A stretch of DNA of 5,276 nucleotides from Gemmatimonadota bacterium. GTDB lineage: Bacteria; Gemmatimonadota; Gemmatimonadetes; Gemmatimonadales; GWC2-71-9. Both the position numbers and the translations under genes were made by a program. Under the pieces are notes generated by a model. That model saw nothing but the letters and a program-made list of their open reading frames with translations, was not told the DNA's origin and did not search any database. This document shows, in pieces, positions 1 through 5,276 of this stretch (the stretch's first letter is position 1; every line of letters starts with the position of its first letter). Location of the stretch: positions 3,927 to 9,202 of the forward strand of contig QHTW01000155.1 of assembly GCA_003220955.1 (NCBI GenBank), read 5' to 3'.

Positions 1-939
1 CACCGGAAGCCCGAGGTATTCGGAATGCAGCTTGAGCGGATTCGAGCCCCAATACGTGTCGAAGGAAATGCCGGTGAAGCCCGCGATGATGAACTCGGGG
101 AGGTGGTTCCAGGGGATGCCGAAGGAAGTCGATCCCTGATAGCCGACGGAGTATCCCCCTGCCCTGGGCGAATGGGGGATGTACTGAATGAACGGCAGGA
201 TCTGCGGCATCGCGACGCCGAAGCCGACAATCACCGCCGCCAGTGTCAGTGCGAGTCTTCGAACGCGCCGCCCTACAGGTTCGGCGCTCGGCTCTCCAAA
301 CGTCAAATAGACCGCGAACAGCGCGGCGGCGATCAGGAGGTAATACGTCGTCTGGACGTGCGGGCTGAGCAAGCACAGCGCGACCGCGATTGCGAGCAGC
401 GGATACCCCCACACCCGCTTGTCGCGCAGCGCCGCGAGCAGAGCCAGAAAGACGAGCGGCAACATCGTCGAAACGAAGAGTTTGCCGTCATGACCCGGGT
501 GCACGTACGAGCTCATGATGCCCGACAACTGATAGGCCACTCCTCCAGTGACGCTGCCGATCCACGATGCCCCCAGGCGGGCGAGGATGTAATGGATGAC
601 GAACGCGAGGTTCATCGCCTGGTATACCGGCATCACCGCGCGCAACGCGGACGTCGGATACAGCACGTCGCCGTGCGTGACGACGTCGATGTGCGGCAGC
701 CCGACCATGATCATCGGATTCCAGAGCGGAAAGTGCCCGGTCTGGTGGTAAGTGTTCTTGGCCCAGACTTTCACCGCATAACCGCTCGCGTACTGATCCC
801 CGTCGGGCGACGCCAGCCAGCGGCTCGCGAGCATCGGCAGCGAGAGGATCACGATGAAGAGCGACACGACACCAAGGGCGGCGACATGGGGACGACGTGG
901 TGTGTAGGGAGTCGACGGGGGCGGTGCCGTGGCGGTCAT
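1..939 (-). CDS. YfhO-like polytopic membrane protein (GT-C-type), C-terminus outside window
   Basis: The frame is open from an ATG at 939 to the window edge, giving 313 residues with no stop, so only the N-terminal part is present. Hydrophobic segments lie near residues 19-38, 103-145, 154-172, 178-212 and 228-252. A polar loop after the first segment holds DGD (46-48) and FPLWNP (70-75). Further on are GHDGKLF (149-155), SPHVQTTYY (192-200) and YWGSNPLKLHSEY (296-308). This combination is what I recognise from bacterial YfhO-family membrane proteins. They are often 700-900 residues and are related to GT-C glycosyltransferases, which use lipid-phosphate sugars and act outside the cytoplasmic membrane. 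In GT-C enzymes an acidic motif in the first outer loop is catalytic; DGD sits there, but its role is inferred. The gene starts 13 bp after the upstream membrane-protein gene, with no clear Shine-Dalgarno, so the two are probably co-transcribed and translationally coupled. The substrate is unknown. Confidence 0.85.
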   Translation of the reverse strand, partial: MTATAPPPSTPYTPRRPHVAALGVVSLFIVILSLPMLASRWLASPDGDQYASGYAVKVWAKNTYHQTGHFPLWNPMIMVGLPHIDVVTHGDVLYPTSALRAVMPVYQAMNLAFVIHYILARLGASWIGSVTGGVAYQLSGIMSSYVHPGHDGKLFVSTMLPLVFLALLAALRDKRVWGYPLLAIAVALCLLSPHVQTTYYLLIAAALFAVYLTFGEPSAEPVGRRVRRLALTLAAVIVGFGVAMPQILPFIQYIPHSPRAGGYSVGYQGSTSFGIPWNHLPEFIIAGFTGISFDTYWGSNPLKLHSEYLGLPV

Positions 940-952
940 GGGTTTGCTTTGG

Positions 953-1897
953 TCACGGTGATGTTGCGCCGGCGGGGCCCGGATGAAGCGGCGCCGGCGG
1001 CATGGGAATGGTCAGGACGGCGAGCCCTGACAGCAGCTCGAGCGCGGTATGCCAGATGCGCGCGGCGACCGCGAGAATCACGGCATCGGCGCCGCCCAGC
1101 ACGGGCGTTAGAACACTGATGAGCGCCGCTTCGCGTACGAGCAAGCCTGCGGGGGCAAAGACCGCAATGACGCCGGCCAGATAACTCTCCGTGAAAGCGG
1201 TGATGTAGAATCCCCAGGAGCCCCGGGCTACGCCCGCATCTCCCCCCCCTCCCCCCAAAAGGCCGATGGCGAGGAGCCGGAATGCGGCGCCGTACGCCAG
1301 CCACTGCATGGCGAGCAGCAGAGCGAAGCCGGGCAACTGCGTCGGTCGCACCTGCGACCAGAGCCGGGCGAGACTGGGTAGCCGCCGCGTGAGTCGCGGC
1401 AGCAGCAGTAAGATGCCCGCCCCCAGCAGCAGCGCTACCACGAAGGCTCCCTGCCACCATCCCTGGTGCAGCACGATGGGGGTGAAACCGGCGACGATGA
1501 TTAGTCCGGTCAAGAGCAACACGATTTGCTGGAGCAGGACGGTCGCGGTTGCCGCGGTCGGTGACACCCCGTAGCGCGTCGCCATCAATGCCAGGCTTGC
1601 GAACTGCAGGACCGCCCCCGGGAGAAAGCGCGCGAGGTTGGCGGTGAACCAGATCCGGGCGGCGTCCCAGTAGCGCAGCCGCACGGCGCACCAGCGCAGC
1701 GTCATGTTCCAGAGGGCGATCATCCATGCGAGATTCGCGACGATGAGCAACGCGCTGAGTGCCAGGGGGAGCGGTTGCCAGGCGAGGCTGCGCGCGCGGA
1801 TGGCGGGCCATTGAGGCGCTGCCACGCGAAACAGATAGACGGCCGCACCGGCGAGCACGACCGCCTGCAGCACCCGAAACCACCATGCTCTACCCAA
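953..1897 (-). CDS. UPF0104 / LPG_synthase_TM-type flippase-like integral membrane protein, TTG start
   Basis: The 314-residue protein is almost entirely hydrophobic, with membrane segments roughly at 8-24, 42-65, 116-139, 148-166, 189-213, 230-255 and 268-296. Family signatures are NLARFLPGAVLQ (87-98) and, near the C-terminus, the PAGLLVREAAL stretch (249-259) followed by AARIWHTALELL (278-289). These match the membrane domain shared by lysylphosphatidylglycerol synthase (MprF) and AglD-like proteins (PF03706), found alone in many glycan clusters and thought to move or handle lipid-linked intermediates. There is no C-terminal aminoacyl-transferase domain, so it is not a complete MprF. The TTG start is chosen because GGAGG at 1906-1902 lies 4 nt upstream, an in-frame stop (TAG, 1927-1925) follows just upstream, and no ATG or GTG lies between. 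A G-rich tract encodes G215-G219 in a predicted loop. It is first in a two-gene unit with the YfhO-like gene. The family is fairly sure; the transported lipid is unknown. Confidence 0.85.
   Translation of the reverse strand: MGRAWWFRVLQAVVLAGAAVYLFRVAAPQWPAIRARSLAWQPLPLALSALLIVANLAWMIALWNMTLRWCAVRLRYWDAARIWFTANLARFLPGAVLQFASLALMATRYGVSPTAATATVLLQQIVLLLTGLIIVAGFTPIVLHQGWWQGAFVVALLLGAGILLLLPRLTRRLPSLARLWSQVRPTQLPGFALLLAMQWLAYGAAFRLLAIGLLGGGGGDAGVARGSWGFYITAFTESYLAGVIAVFAPAGLLVREAALISVLTPVLGGADAVILAVAARIWHTALELLSGLAVLTIPMPPAPLHPGPAGATSP
1233..1256 (-). repeat. G-rich low-complexity tract (G6-A-G8 ... GGG) inside the UPF0104 gene
   Basis: Read on the coding (minus) strand, 1256-1242 is six G, one A, then eight G. 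After 6 nt comes another GGG (1235-1233), which forms one arm of a small GGGC/GCCC inverted repeat with a 3-nt loop (1225-1235). The run codes for five glycines followed by Asp in a loop between hydrophobic segments. It fits the usual four-tract G-quadruplex pattern with loops of 1-7 nt. The homopolymer is also a possible slippage site. Confidence 0.6.
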
Positions 1898-1901
1898 TGA
1901 G

Positions 1902-1906
1902 CCTCC
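1902..1906 (-). promoter_or_regulatory. Shine-Dalgarno GGAGG deciding the TTG start of the UPF0104 gene
   Basis: GGAGG on the minus strand is 4 nt upstream of the TTG at 1897. It is the only strong Shine-Dalgarno near any of the gene starts seen here. The ATG at 1886 is in a different frame and 15 nt away, so it is a poor alternative. Confidence 0.6.
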
Positions 1907-1925
1907 AAAATACCCAAGCGTCGGC

Positions 1926-1932
1926 TATAGTA
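1926..1932. promoter_or_regulatory. Putative symmetric bidirectional promoter core TATAGTA
   Basis: This site lies in the 46-bp gap between the UPF0104 gene (minus) and the GT4 gene (plus). Forward it reads TATAGT, five of six matches to TATAAT. On the other strand it reads TACTAT, which keeps the key A at position 2 and T at position 6. Counting the hexamer as -12 to -7 predicts start sites at 1938 (plus) and 1920 (minus), 18 bp apart. The plus leader would be 6 nt with no Shine-Dalgarno; the minus leader would be 23 nt and include GGAGG. No good -35 box is seen on either side (best about 3 of 6). Confidence 0.4.
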
Positions 1933-1943
1933 CAGCACTCTTA

Positions 1944-3152
1944 ATGCGTGTTCTCCATGTGGTTACGGCATTTCCGCGCGGCCCCGGGGACATCATCGCG
2001 CCCTGGCTCATCGAGCTGCTCAGGCGGCAACGGGCCGCGGGATTGGAGGTGGAGGTCTTCGCTCCCGCCTACCGCGGCGGTGGCAATCAAGAGTTCGAAG
2101 GCATTCCGGTGCACCGCTTCCGCTACTTCCCCGCCCGCTGGGAAGATCTGACGCACGACCAAGGAACCGTGGACCGCGTCGGTCACTCCATTCGCTACAA
2201 ACTGATGGCGCCGTTCTACGTGCTGGCCGGGATGCGCGCGGCGTGGCGTCTCGCGCGCCGCCGTCACTTCGACATCGTGCACGTGCATTGGCCGGTGCCG
2301 CACGCCCTGTTCGGCTGGGCCGCGCGCGGGGGCGGCGGGGCTCGACTCGTCACGCTGTGGTATGGCATCGAGCTGCGCTGGGTCAAAAGCCGGCTGCCGT
2401 GGTTGAAGCAGTTCCTCAAATGGGCGTTGCAGACGTCGGACCAGGTGGCCGCGATCTCATCGTACACGGCGCGCGAAATTGCCGAGCTGGTGCACGTTCC
2501 CGTGCGCGTGATTCCGTATGGCTTGGGGTTCACTGAGTCGCTGCCCGGGACTCGGGACAAGGGGCTTGGGAATCGGGACTCCTTCCAGATTCTTTACGTC
2601 GGCAACCTGATTCCTCGCAAAGGTGTGCGGTACCTCATCGATGCGTTGAAACGGCTGCCTCCGACGATCCCAGCGAAGCTGCTAATTCTCGGCGAGGGGA
2701 CCGACCGGCCGAAGCTCGAGGCGCAGGTGCGAGAGCTCGGTCTGAACGGACGGGTGAGCTTGCCGGGCCGCGTGCCCGATCCCGACCTGCATCGCGCCCT
2801 TCGCGAGGCGAGCGTGTTCGTGCTCCCCTCGATCGTCGACAAGCGCGGCGACACCGAAGGGCTCGGCGTCGTGCTGCTCGAGGCCATGAGCTATCGCGTC
2901 CCGGTGATCGGCAGCGCGATCGGCGGCATCACCGACATCATCGCTGACGATGAAACGGGACTGCTGGTCCCACCCGAGGACTCGGCCGCGATCGCCGCGG
3001 CGGTCCAACGGATCGCCGGTGATCCCGCGCTCGCTGAGCGGCTTGCCGACGCGGGAAGTCGTCGCGTGCGCGAGCGGTTTGGGTGGGACGCGATTACTGC
3101 GGCGTGGCTTGAATGCTATAACGCCGCGCGCCAGAAGGCTCCTCGAGCGTAA
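1944..3152 (+). CDS. Family 4 (GT-B fold) glycosyltransferase
   Basis: The 402-residue protein is complete and of normal length for the family. The N-terminal Rossmann domain opens with MRVLHVVTAFPRG, has FDIVHVHWP (109-117), and ends near the linker at about 190-213 (VIPYG then the repeat-encoded segment). The C-terminal domain starts with FQILYVGNLIPRKGVRYLIDAL (214-235), followed by ILGEG (248-252). The EX7E signature is E305 and E313 within EGLGVVLLEAM, followed by GGITDII and GLLVPPED, as expected for nucleotide-sugar binding. GT4 enzymes are retaining and move a sugar from a nucleotide donor to a lipid-linked or growing glycan at the inner face of the membrane; donor and acceptor cannot be read here. 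The ATG at 1944 gives the canonical family N-terminus. No Shine-Dalgarno precedes it, and a -10-like TATAGT ends 12 nt upstream, so a very short leader is likely. Its last 59 bp overlap the convergent deacetylase gene. Confidence 0.93.
   Translation: MRVLHVVTAFPRGPGDIIAPWLIELLRRQRAAGLEVEVFAPAYRGGGNQEFEGIPVHRFRYFPARWEDLTHDQGTVDRVGHSIRYKLMAPFYVLAGMRAAWRLARRRHFDIVHVHWPVPHALFGWAARGGGGARLVTLWYGIELRWVKSRLPWLKQFLKWALQTSDQVAAISSYTAREIAELVHVPVRVIPYGLGFTESLPGTRDKGLGNRDSFQILYVGNLIPRKGVRYLIDALKRLPPTIPAKLLILGEGTDRPKLEAQVRELGLNGRVSLPGRVPDPDLHRALREASVFVLPSIVDKRGDTEGLGVVLLEAMSYRVPVIGSAIGGITDIIADDETGLLVPPEDSAAIAAAVQRIAGDPALAERLADAGSRRVRERFGWDAITAAWLECYNAARQKAPRA
2547..2581 (+). repeat. Degenerate heptanucleotide tandem repeat, five units, inside the GT4 gene
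   Basis: Five consecutive 7-bp units keep strict period. Units 1 and 5 are both GGGACTC; unit 2 differs in its last two bases (AA), unit 3 has G at position 4 and TT at positions 6-7, and unit 4 has A at position 5. The tract encodes residues 202-213, giving GTRD and GNRD seven residues apart. It lies in the linker between the two Rossmann domains, where extra residues are easily tolerated. Confidence 0.7.
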
Positions 3153-4551
3153 GCGCATCGCGGGTTGCCGCCGGCGCTGTCGTGTACGCTTCCGGCCGTC
3201 CATCGGGCAGGATCCCGCGGACGCGCACGCCGCGCCGCGCGACGCGCCACTCGACCAGCCTGCCGAGCGGCGCCATGAATGGCTCCGCGGCGAGCAAGCC
3301 ATCCAACAGTTTCGCGAGCGCCGCCGGAGCATCGGGAAAGCCGAGCGCTTCCGTGAGGTTGGGGTGCCAGACGCCGACCCAGAGGCCTGCGACGTCACGA
3401 CAGGTCCGCGCGAGCGATAACCCTTCCGCGATCCAGGCATTCGGATCCTCGACGCGCGCGTACTTGCTCAACGCGCGATCCATCCAGATCACCGGAGCCT
3501 CCTGAAGCTCCAACGCACGCTCCCCAGCCCCATCCCAGGCCGGGATCACGTCGCCGACACCGAGGCGAAACCCATTGCGGTCGGGAAAGCCCCAGCTGGT
3601 GTCGTAGCGGAAGCCCGCGTCAGCCATGCCGCGCGACGTGATGCCGGGCCGCAGGCGCAGGAAATGCTGTCGCACGCCAAGCACGGGCTGCTGGACGAGT
3701 CCCGCGAGACGACGTCGCTGCTCGGCGAACACCTCGTGACGTTCGCTCGTGACGAAGCTGCCATGGAGGTTTATCTCACACCCGCGCTCGTGCAACGCAC
3801 GCAGTGCCGCCGCCGCGCCGCGTCCTTCAGGCAAATACGTGAGATCGCCGGCGCGCATGGTCTGCAGCGTGGGGGTGCCGCACAGCACGAACCAGCTGGA
3901 GACGATGCCGCGCGCCCGCTCGTCTTCCAGCAGCGCCTGCAGAGCTCGTTGGACGGGATTTCTGCGCACGGCCGCAATCGCGGAGCCGAGCGTGCGTGCC
4001 ACGCGGCGAACCTCGCCCTTGCCTGCCAGCTCGGCGATGCGCAGCGCCGTGAAAACGGGCCAGCGATCGACGACATCGAGGTCGTGCGTGATCGCCGCCG
4101 CCCAACGCCGGCCATCGGGCCAGGGAGCAACCAGCGTCACGGGCCGCCGCCCGGCGCTGGCGATGACCGCGTCTCGCAACTCAGCAGCCGCGCGCGCCAC
4201 GACCGGCTCCGCGACGAGGTTCTGCTGCACCAACACGTTTTCGGTCGACGGAACGCGCCCGTGCCGGTCGCGCGCCGTGGAATGCTGTTCGGCCGCGCCG
4301 GTCGCGATCTCGCCGAGCCGGCGGAGGACCGGGCGCGGGACGCGCACGACGCCATCGCCACGCTCGATGTACCAGCGACCCGTGACGCATCTGCCCAAGT
4401 CGGCGACGCCGGGGTCGGCCTCGGTGATCTCGAGCCGGACGACACCGGTGCCTGCGTCGTCGACCTCCGGGCAGCGCGAGAGATCGACCAAGACATCGAG
4501 ACCGTAGCGCTCTAGTGGATCGAGGTTGCTTCGAGTCGGGAGTGTGATCAC
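3094..4551 (-). CDS. Polysaccharide deacetylase-like protein (CE4 superfamily, THDxD type), GTG start
   Basis: The 485-residue protein has no signal peptide or membrane segment. Residues 1-145 form a poorly recognised N-terminal region. From 150 it has CE4-like motifs: THDLD (155-159), EINLHGSF (259-266), RQHFLRLRPG (294-303), GFRYDTSWGF (313-322), NGFRLG (326-331), APVIWMDRAL (352-361) and WHP (395-397). This resembles the THDVD-type deacetylases of polysaccharide clusters rather than classical NodB enzymes; D157, D159, H263 and H396 are the likely metal or catalytic residues. The classical HxxxH is not present, as only H263 is kept. CE4 enzymes remove N- or O-acetyl groups from glycans. The likely role is trimming a sugar intermediate made by neighbours, in the cytoplasm unless exported some other way. 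The GTG start is the first codon of an otherwise sensible N-terminus; no Shine-Dalgarno is seen, and AT-rich -10-like DNA lies just upstream. The C-terminal tail (467-485) overlaps the convergent GT4 gene. Confidence 0.82.
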   Translation of the reverse strand: MITLPTRSNLDPLERYGLDVLVDLSRCPEVDDAGTGVVRLEITEADPGVADLGRCVTGRWYIERGDGVVRVPRPVLRRLGEIATGAAEQHSTARDRHGRVPSTENVLVQQNLVAEPVVARAAAELRDAVIASAGRRPVTLVAPWPDGRRWAAAITHDLDVVDRWPVFTALRIAELAGKGEVRRVARTLGSAIAAVRRNPVQRALQALLEDERARGIVSSWFVLCGTPTLQTMRAGDLTYLPEGRGAAAALRALHERGCEINLHGSFVTSERHEVFAEQRRRLAGLVQQPVLGVRQHFLRLRPGITSRGMADAGFRYDTSWGFPDRNGFRLGVGDVIPAWDGAGERALELQEAPVIWMDRALSKYARVEDPNAWIAEGLSLARTCRDVAGLWVGVWHPNLTEALGFPDAPAALAKLLDGLLAAEPFMAPLGRLVEWRVARRGVRVRGILPDGRPEAYTTAPAATRDALTLEEPSGARRYSIQATPQ

Positions 4552-4564
4552 GCGGGTTCGAATA

Positions 4565-4571
4565 TATCTTA
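4565..4571. promoter_or_regulatory. Putative symmetric bidirectional promoter core TATCTTA
   Basis: This site lies in the 27-bp gap between the deacetylase (minus) and acyltransferase (plus) genes, in an AT-rich patch (4560-4571) that contrasts with the GC-rich surroundings. Forward it reads TATCTT and on the other strand TAAGAT; each has four of six matches to TATAAT and keeps the key A2 and T6. Predicted start sites are 4577 (plus, 2-nt leader) and 4559 (minus, 8-nt leader), again 18 bp apart. An alternative minus-strand -10 is TATATT (4566-4561), five of six matches, giving a start near 4554. No -35 box is convincing. Confidence 0.35.
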
Positions 4572-4578
4572 CCGAGCC

Positions 4579-5276
4579 ATGAGCGCGTCACTGATCCCGA
4601 AAGATCGAATCCCGTTGCGACATCTGCTGGTGTTCGGCTGGCTACCCAGTCCGCTCAAGCGTCTCGCCTACCGCTGGCTCCTCGGCTATCGCATCGGCAA
4701 AGGCGTGCGCTTCAGTTTTGGCGGCATCGTGGTGGGGAAATCGGTGGACCTCGGGGATCATGTCGAGATCGGTCTGCTCGCCATCGTGCAGGGCCGCAAC
4801 ATCTCGATCGGACGCCACTCCAGCGTCGGGACGATGAGCTACGTCTCCTGCGAAACGATCCGGATCGGCGAGGACGCAAAGATTCGCGAGCAGGTGTACG
4901 TCGGCGGCCCGCAGCTTCCCGAGTCGCGTTTCGAGCTCGGCAGCCGCACCATCATTCTGCAGCTCGCGTTCATCAATCCGACCAAGCCGGTCGTGATCGG
5001 CGACGACACGGGGATCGGCGGCCACTGTTTGATCTTCACGCACGGGGTCTGGCTCAACGCCCTGGATGGCTATCCCGTGAATTACGAGCCGGTCACCCTC
5101 GGCAAGAGTGTGTGGCTGCCGTGGCGCGTGTTCGTCATGCCGGGCACGACGATCGGCGATGGCACGGTCATTGGCGCCAACTCACTCGTCTCGGGCAACA
5201 TCCCGCCGTCCAGTCTCGCGGTGGGCTCGCCCGCCAAGGTGATTCGTTCGGCGCCAGATTTCCCCAAGCGATTGAC
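4579..5276 (+). CDS. Hexapeptide-repeat (left-handed beta-helix) acyltransferase, 3' end outside window
   Basis: The frame is open from ATG 4579 to the edge, giving 232 full codons with no stop; homologues are about this size, so little is probably missing. After an N-terminal helix-like stretch (1-38), isoleucine- and valine-rich hexapeptide turns run through GKGVRFSFGGIVVGKSV (40-56) and GRNISIGRHSSVG (72-84), then ETIRIGEDAKI (92-102). The C-terminal coil is clear: VTLGKSVWLPWRVFVMPG (172-189), TTIGDGTVIGANSLVSG (190-206), and the family-typical NIPPSSLAVGSPAKVIR (207-223). H155 in FTHG is a candidate catalytic histidine. These enzymes form trimers and transfer acetyl or other acyl groups from CoA to sugars or amino sugars, usually in the cytoplasm. 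Its placement next to a deacetylase suggests acyl-group tailoring of the same glycan, which is inference. There is no Shine-Dalgarno, and a -10-like element lies 8 nt upstream of the ATG, so translation may be effectively leaderless. Confidence 0.88.
   Translation, partial: MSASLIPKDRIPLRHLLVFGWLPSPLKRLAYRWLLGYRIGKGVRFSFGGIVVGKSVDLGDHVEIGLLAIVQGRNISIGRHSSVGTMSYVSCETIRIGEDAKIREQVYVGGPQLPESRFELGSRTIILQLAFINPTKPVVIGDDTGIGGHCLIFTHGVWLNALDGYPVNYEPVTLGKSVWLPWRVFVMPGTTIGDGTVIGANSLVSGNIPPSSLAVGSPAKVIRSAPDFPKRL

Noticed and set aside
25..1119. A long plus-strand reading frame of 364 codons opposite the YfhO-like gene
   Set aside because: The product is highly charged, rich in Arg, His and Asp, without domains. 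The opposite strand encodes a well-recognised membrane protein with family motifs, so this is a high-GC shadow frame.
1225..1235. Small inverted repeat GGGC-TAC-GCCC considered as a terminator
   Set aside because: The stem is only 4 bp, it lies in the middle of a coding region, and no T-run follows on either strand.
936..1886. A minus-strand frame of 316 codons starting with ATG, overlapping the UPF0104 gene
   Set aside because: It has an ATG start, unlike the TTG of the true gene, but its product is Arg/Ala/Gly-rich without membrane segments. The alternate frame shows clear UPF0104 motifs and has the GGAGG at proper distance.
2682..3440. A minus-strand frame of 252 codons across the 3' ends of the GT4 and deacetylase genes
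   Set aside because: It runs antisense to the conserved C-terminal GT4 domain and out of frame with the deacetylase. Ser/Arg-rich composition indicates a shadow.
3664..4515. Long plus-strand frames (to 283 codons) opposite the deacetylase gene
   Set aside because: Composition is Arg/Ala-rich with no motif, while the minus strand carries a full set of ordered CE4 motifs.
4642..5043. A minus-strand frame of 133 codons opposite the acyltransferase
   Set aside because: The Asp/His/Ala-rich product is the mirror of hexapeptide codons, with no recognisable domain and no plausible start context.
1..5276. A mobile element, phage remnant or defence system
   Set aside because: No transposase, integrase, nuclease or helicase motifs, no terminal inverted repeats, and no tRNA or attachment-site duplication are visible; all five genes belong to glycan or membrane-lipid families.

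Overview
The window is a GC-rich stretch of bacterial chromosome, packed almost without gaps with genes for cell-surface glycan or glycolipid assembly. No rRNA, tRNA, CRISPR array, phage gene or transposase is visible. The GC-rich coding, TTG and GTG starts, near absence of Shine-Dalgarno sequences and the type of YfhO-like protein would suit a soil or freshwater Gram-negative such as a Gemmatimonadota member. That placement is a guess from style, not from a marker gene.

Layout: two minus-strand genes fill the left third. One is a partial YfhO-like, GT-C-type polytopic membrane protein running off the left edge. Just upstream of it lies a UPF0104/LPG_synthase_TM-type (flippase-like) membrane protein that starts with TTG. 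A 46-bp divergent gap at 1898-1943 separates these from a plus-strand family 4 glycosyltransferase. That gene converges with, and overlaps by 59 bp, a minus-strand polysaccharide-deacetylase-like (CE4) protein of the THDxD type. A second divergent gap of only 27 bp (4552-4578) leads to a plus-strand left-handed beta-helix (hexapeptide) acyltransferase that runs off the right edge.

Together the genes supply enzymes that could add a sugar in the cytoplasm (GT4), modify acyl groups on it (deacetylase and acyltransferase), and extend or handle a lipid-linked product at the membrane (UPF0104 and YfhO-like). That they act on one product is inferred from proximity only; no polymerase, Wzx/Wzy or ABC exporter is visible here.

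The most interesting non-coding structure is that both divergent gaps carry a symmetric TANNNTA core. Such a core can serve as a -10 element on both strands, with predicted start sites 18 bp apart. Three of the four divergent genes would then have leaders of 8 nt or less and no Shine-Dalgarno. Other curiosities are a degenerate heptanucleotide tandem repeat inside the glycosyltransferase linker, and a G6-A-G8 tract inside the UPF0104 gene.
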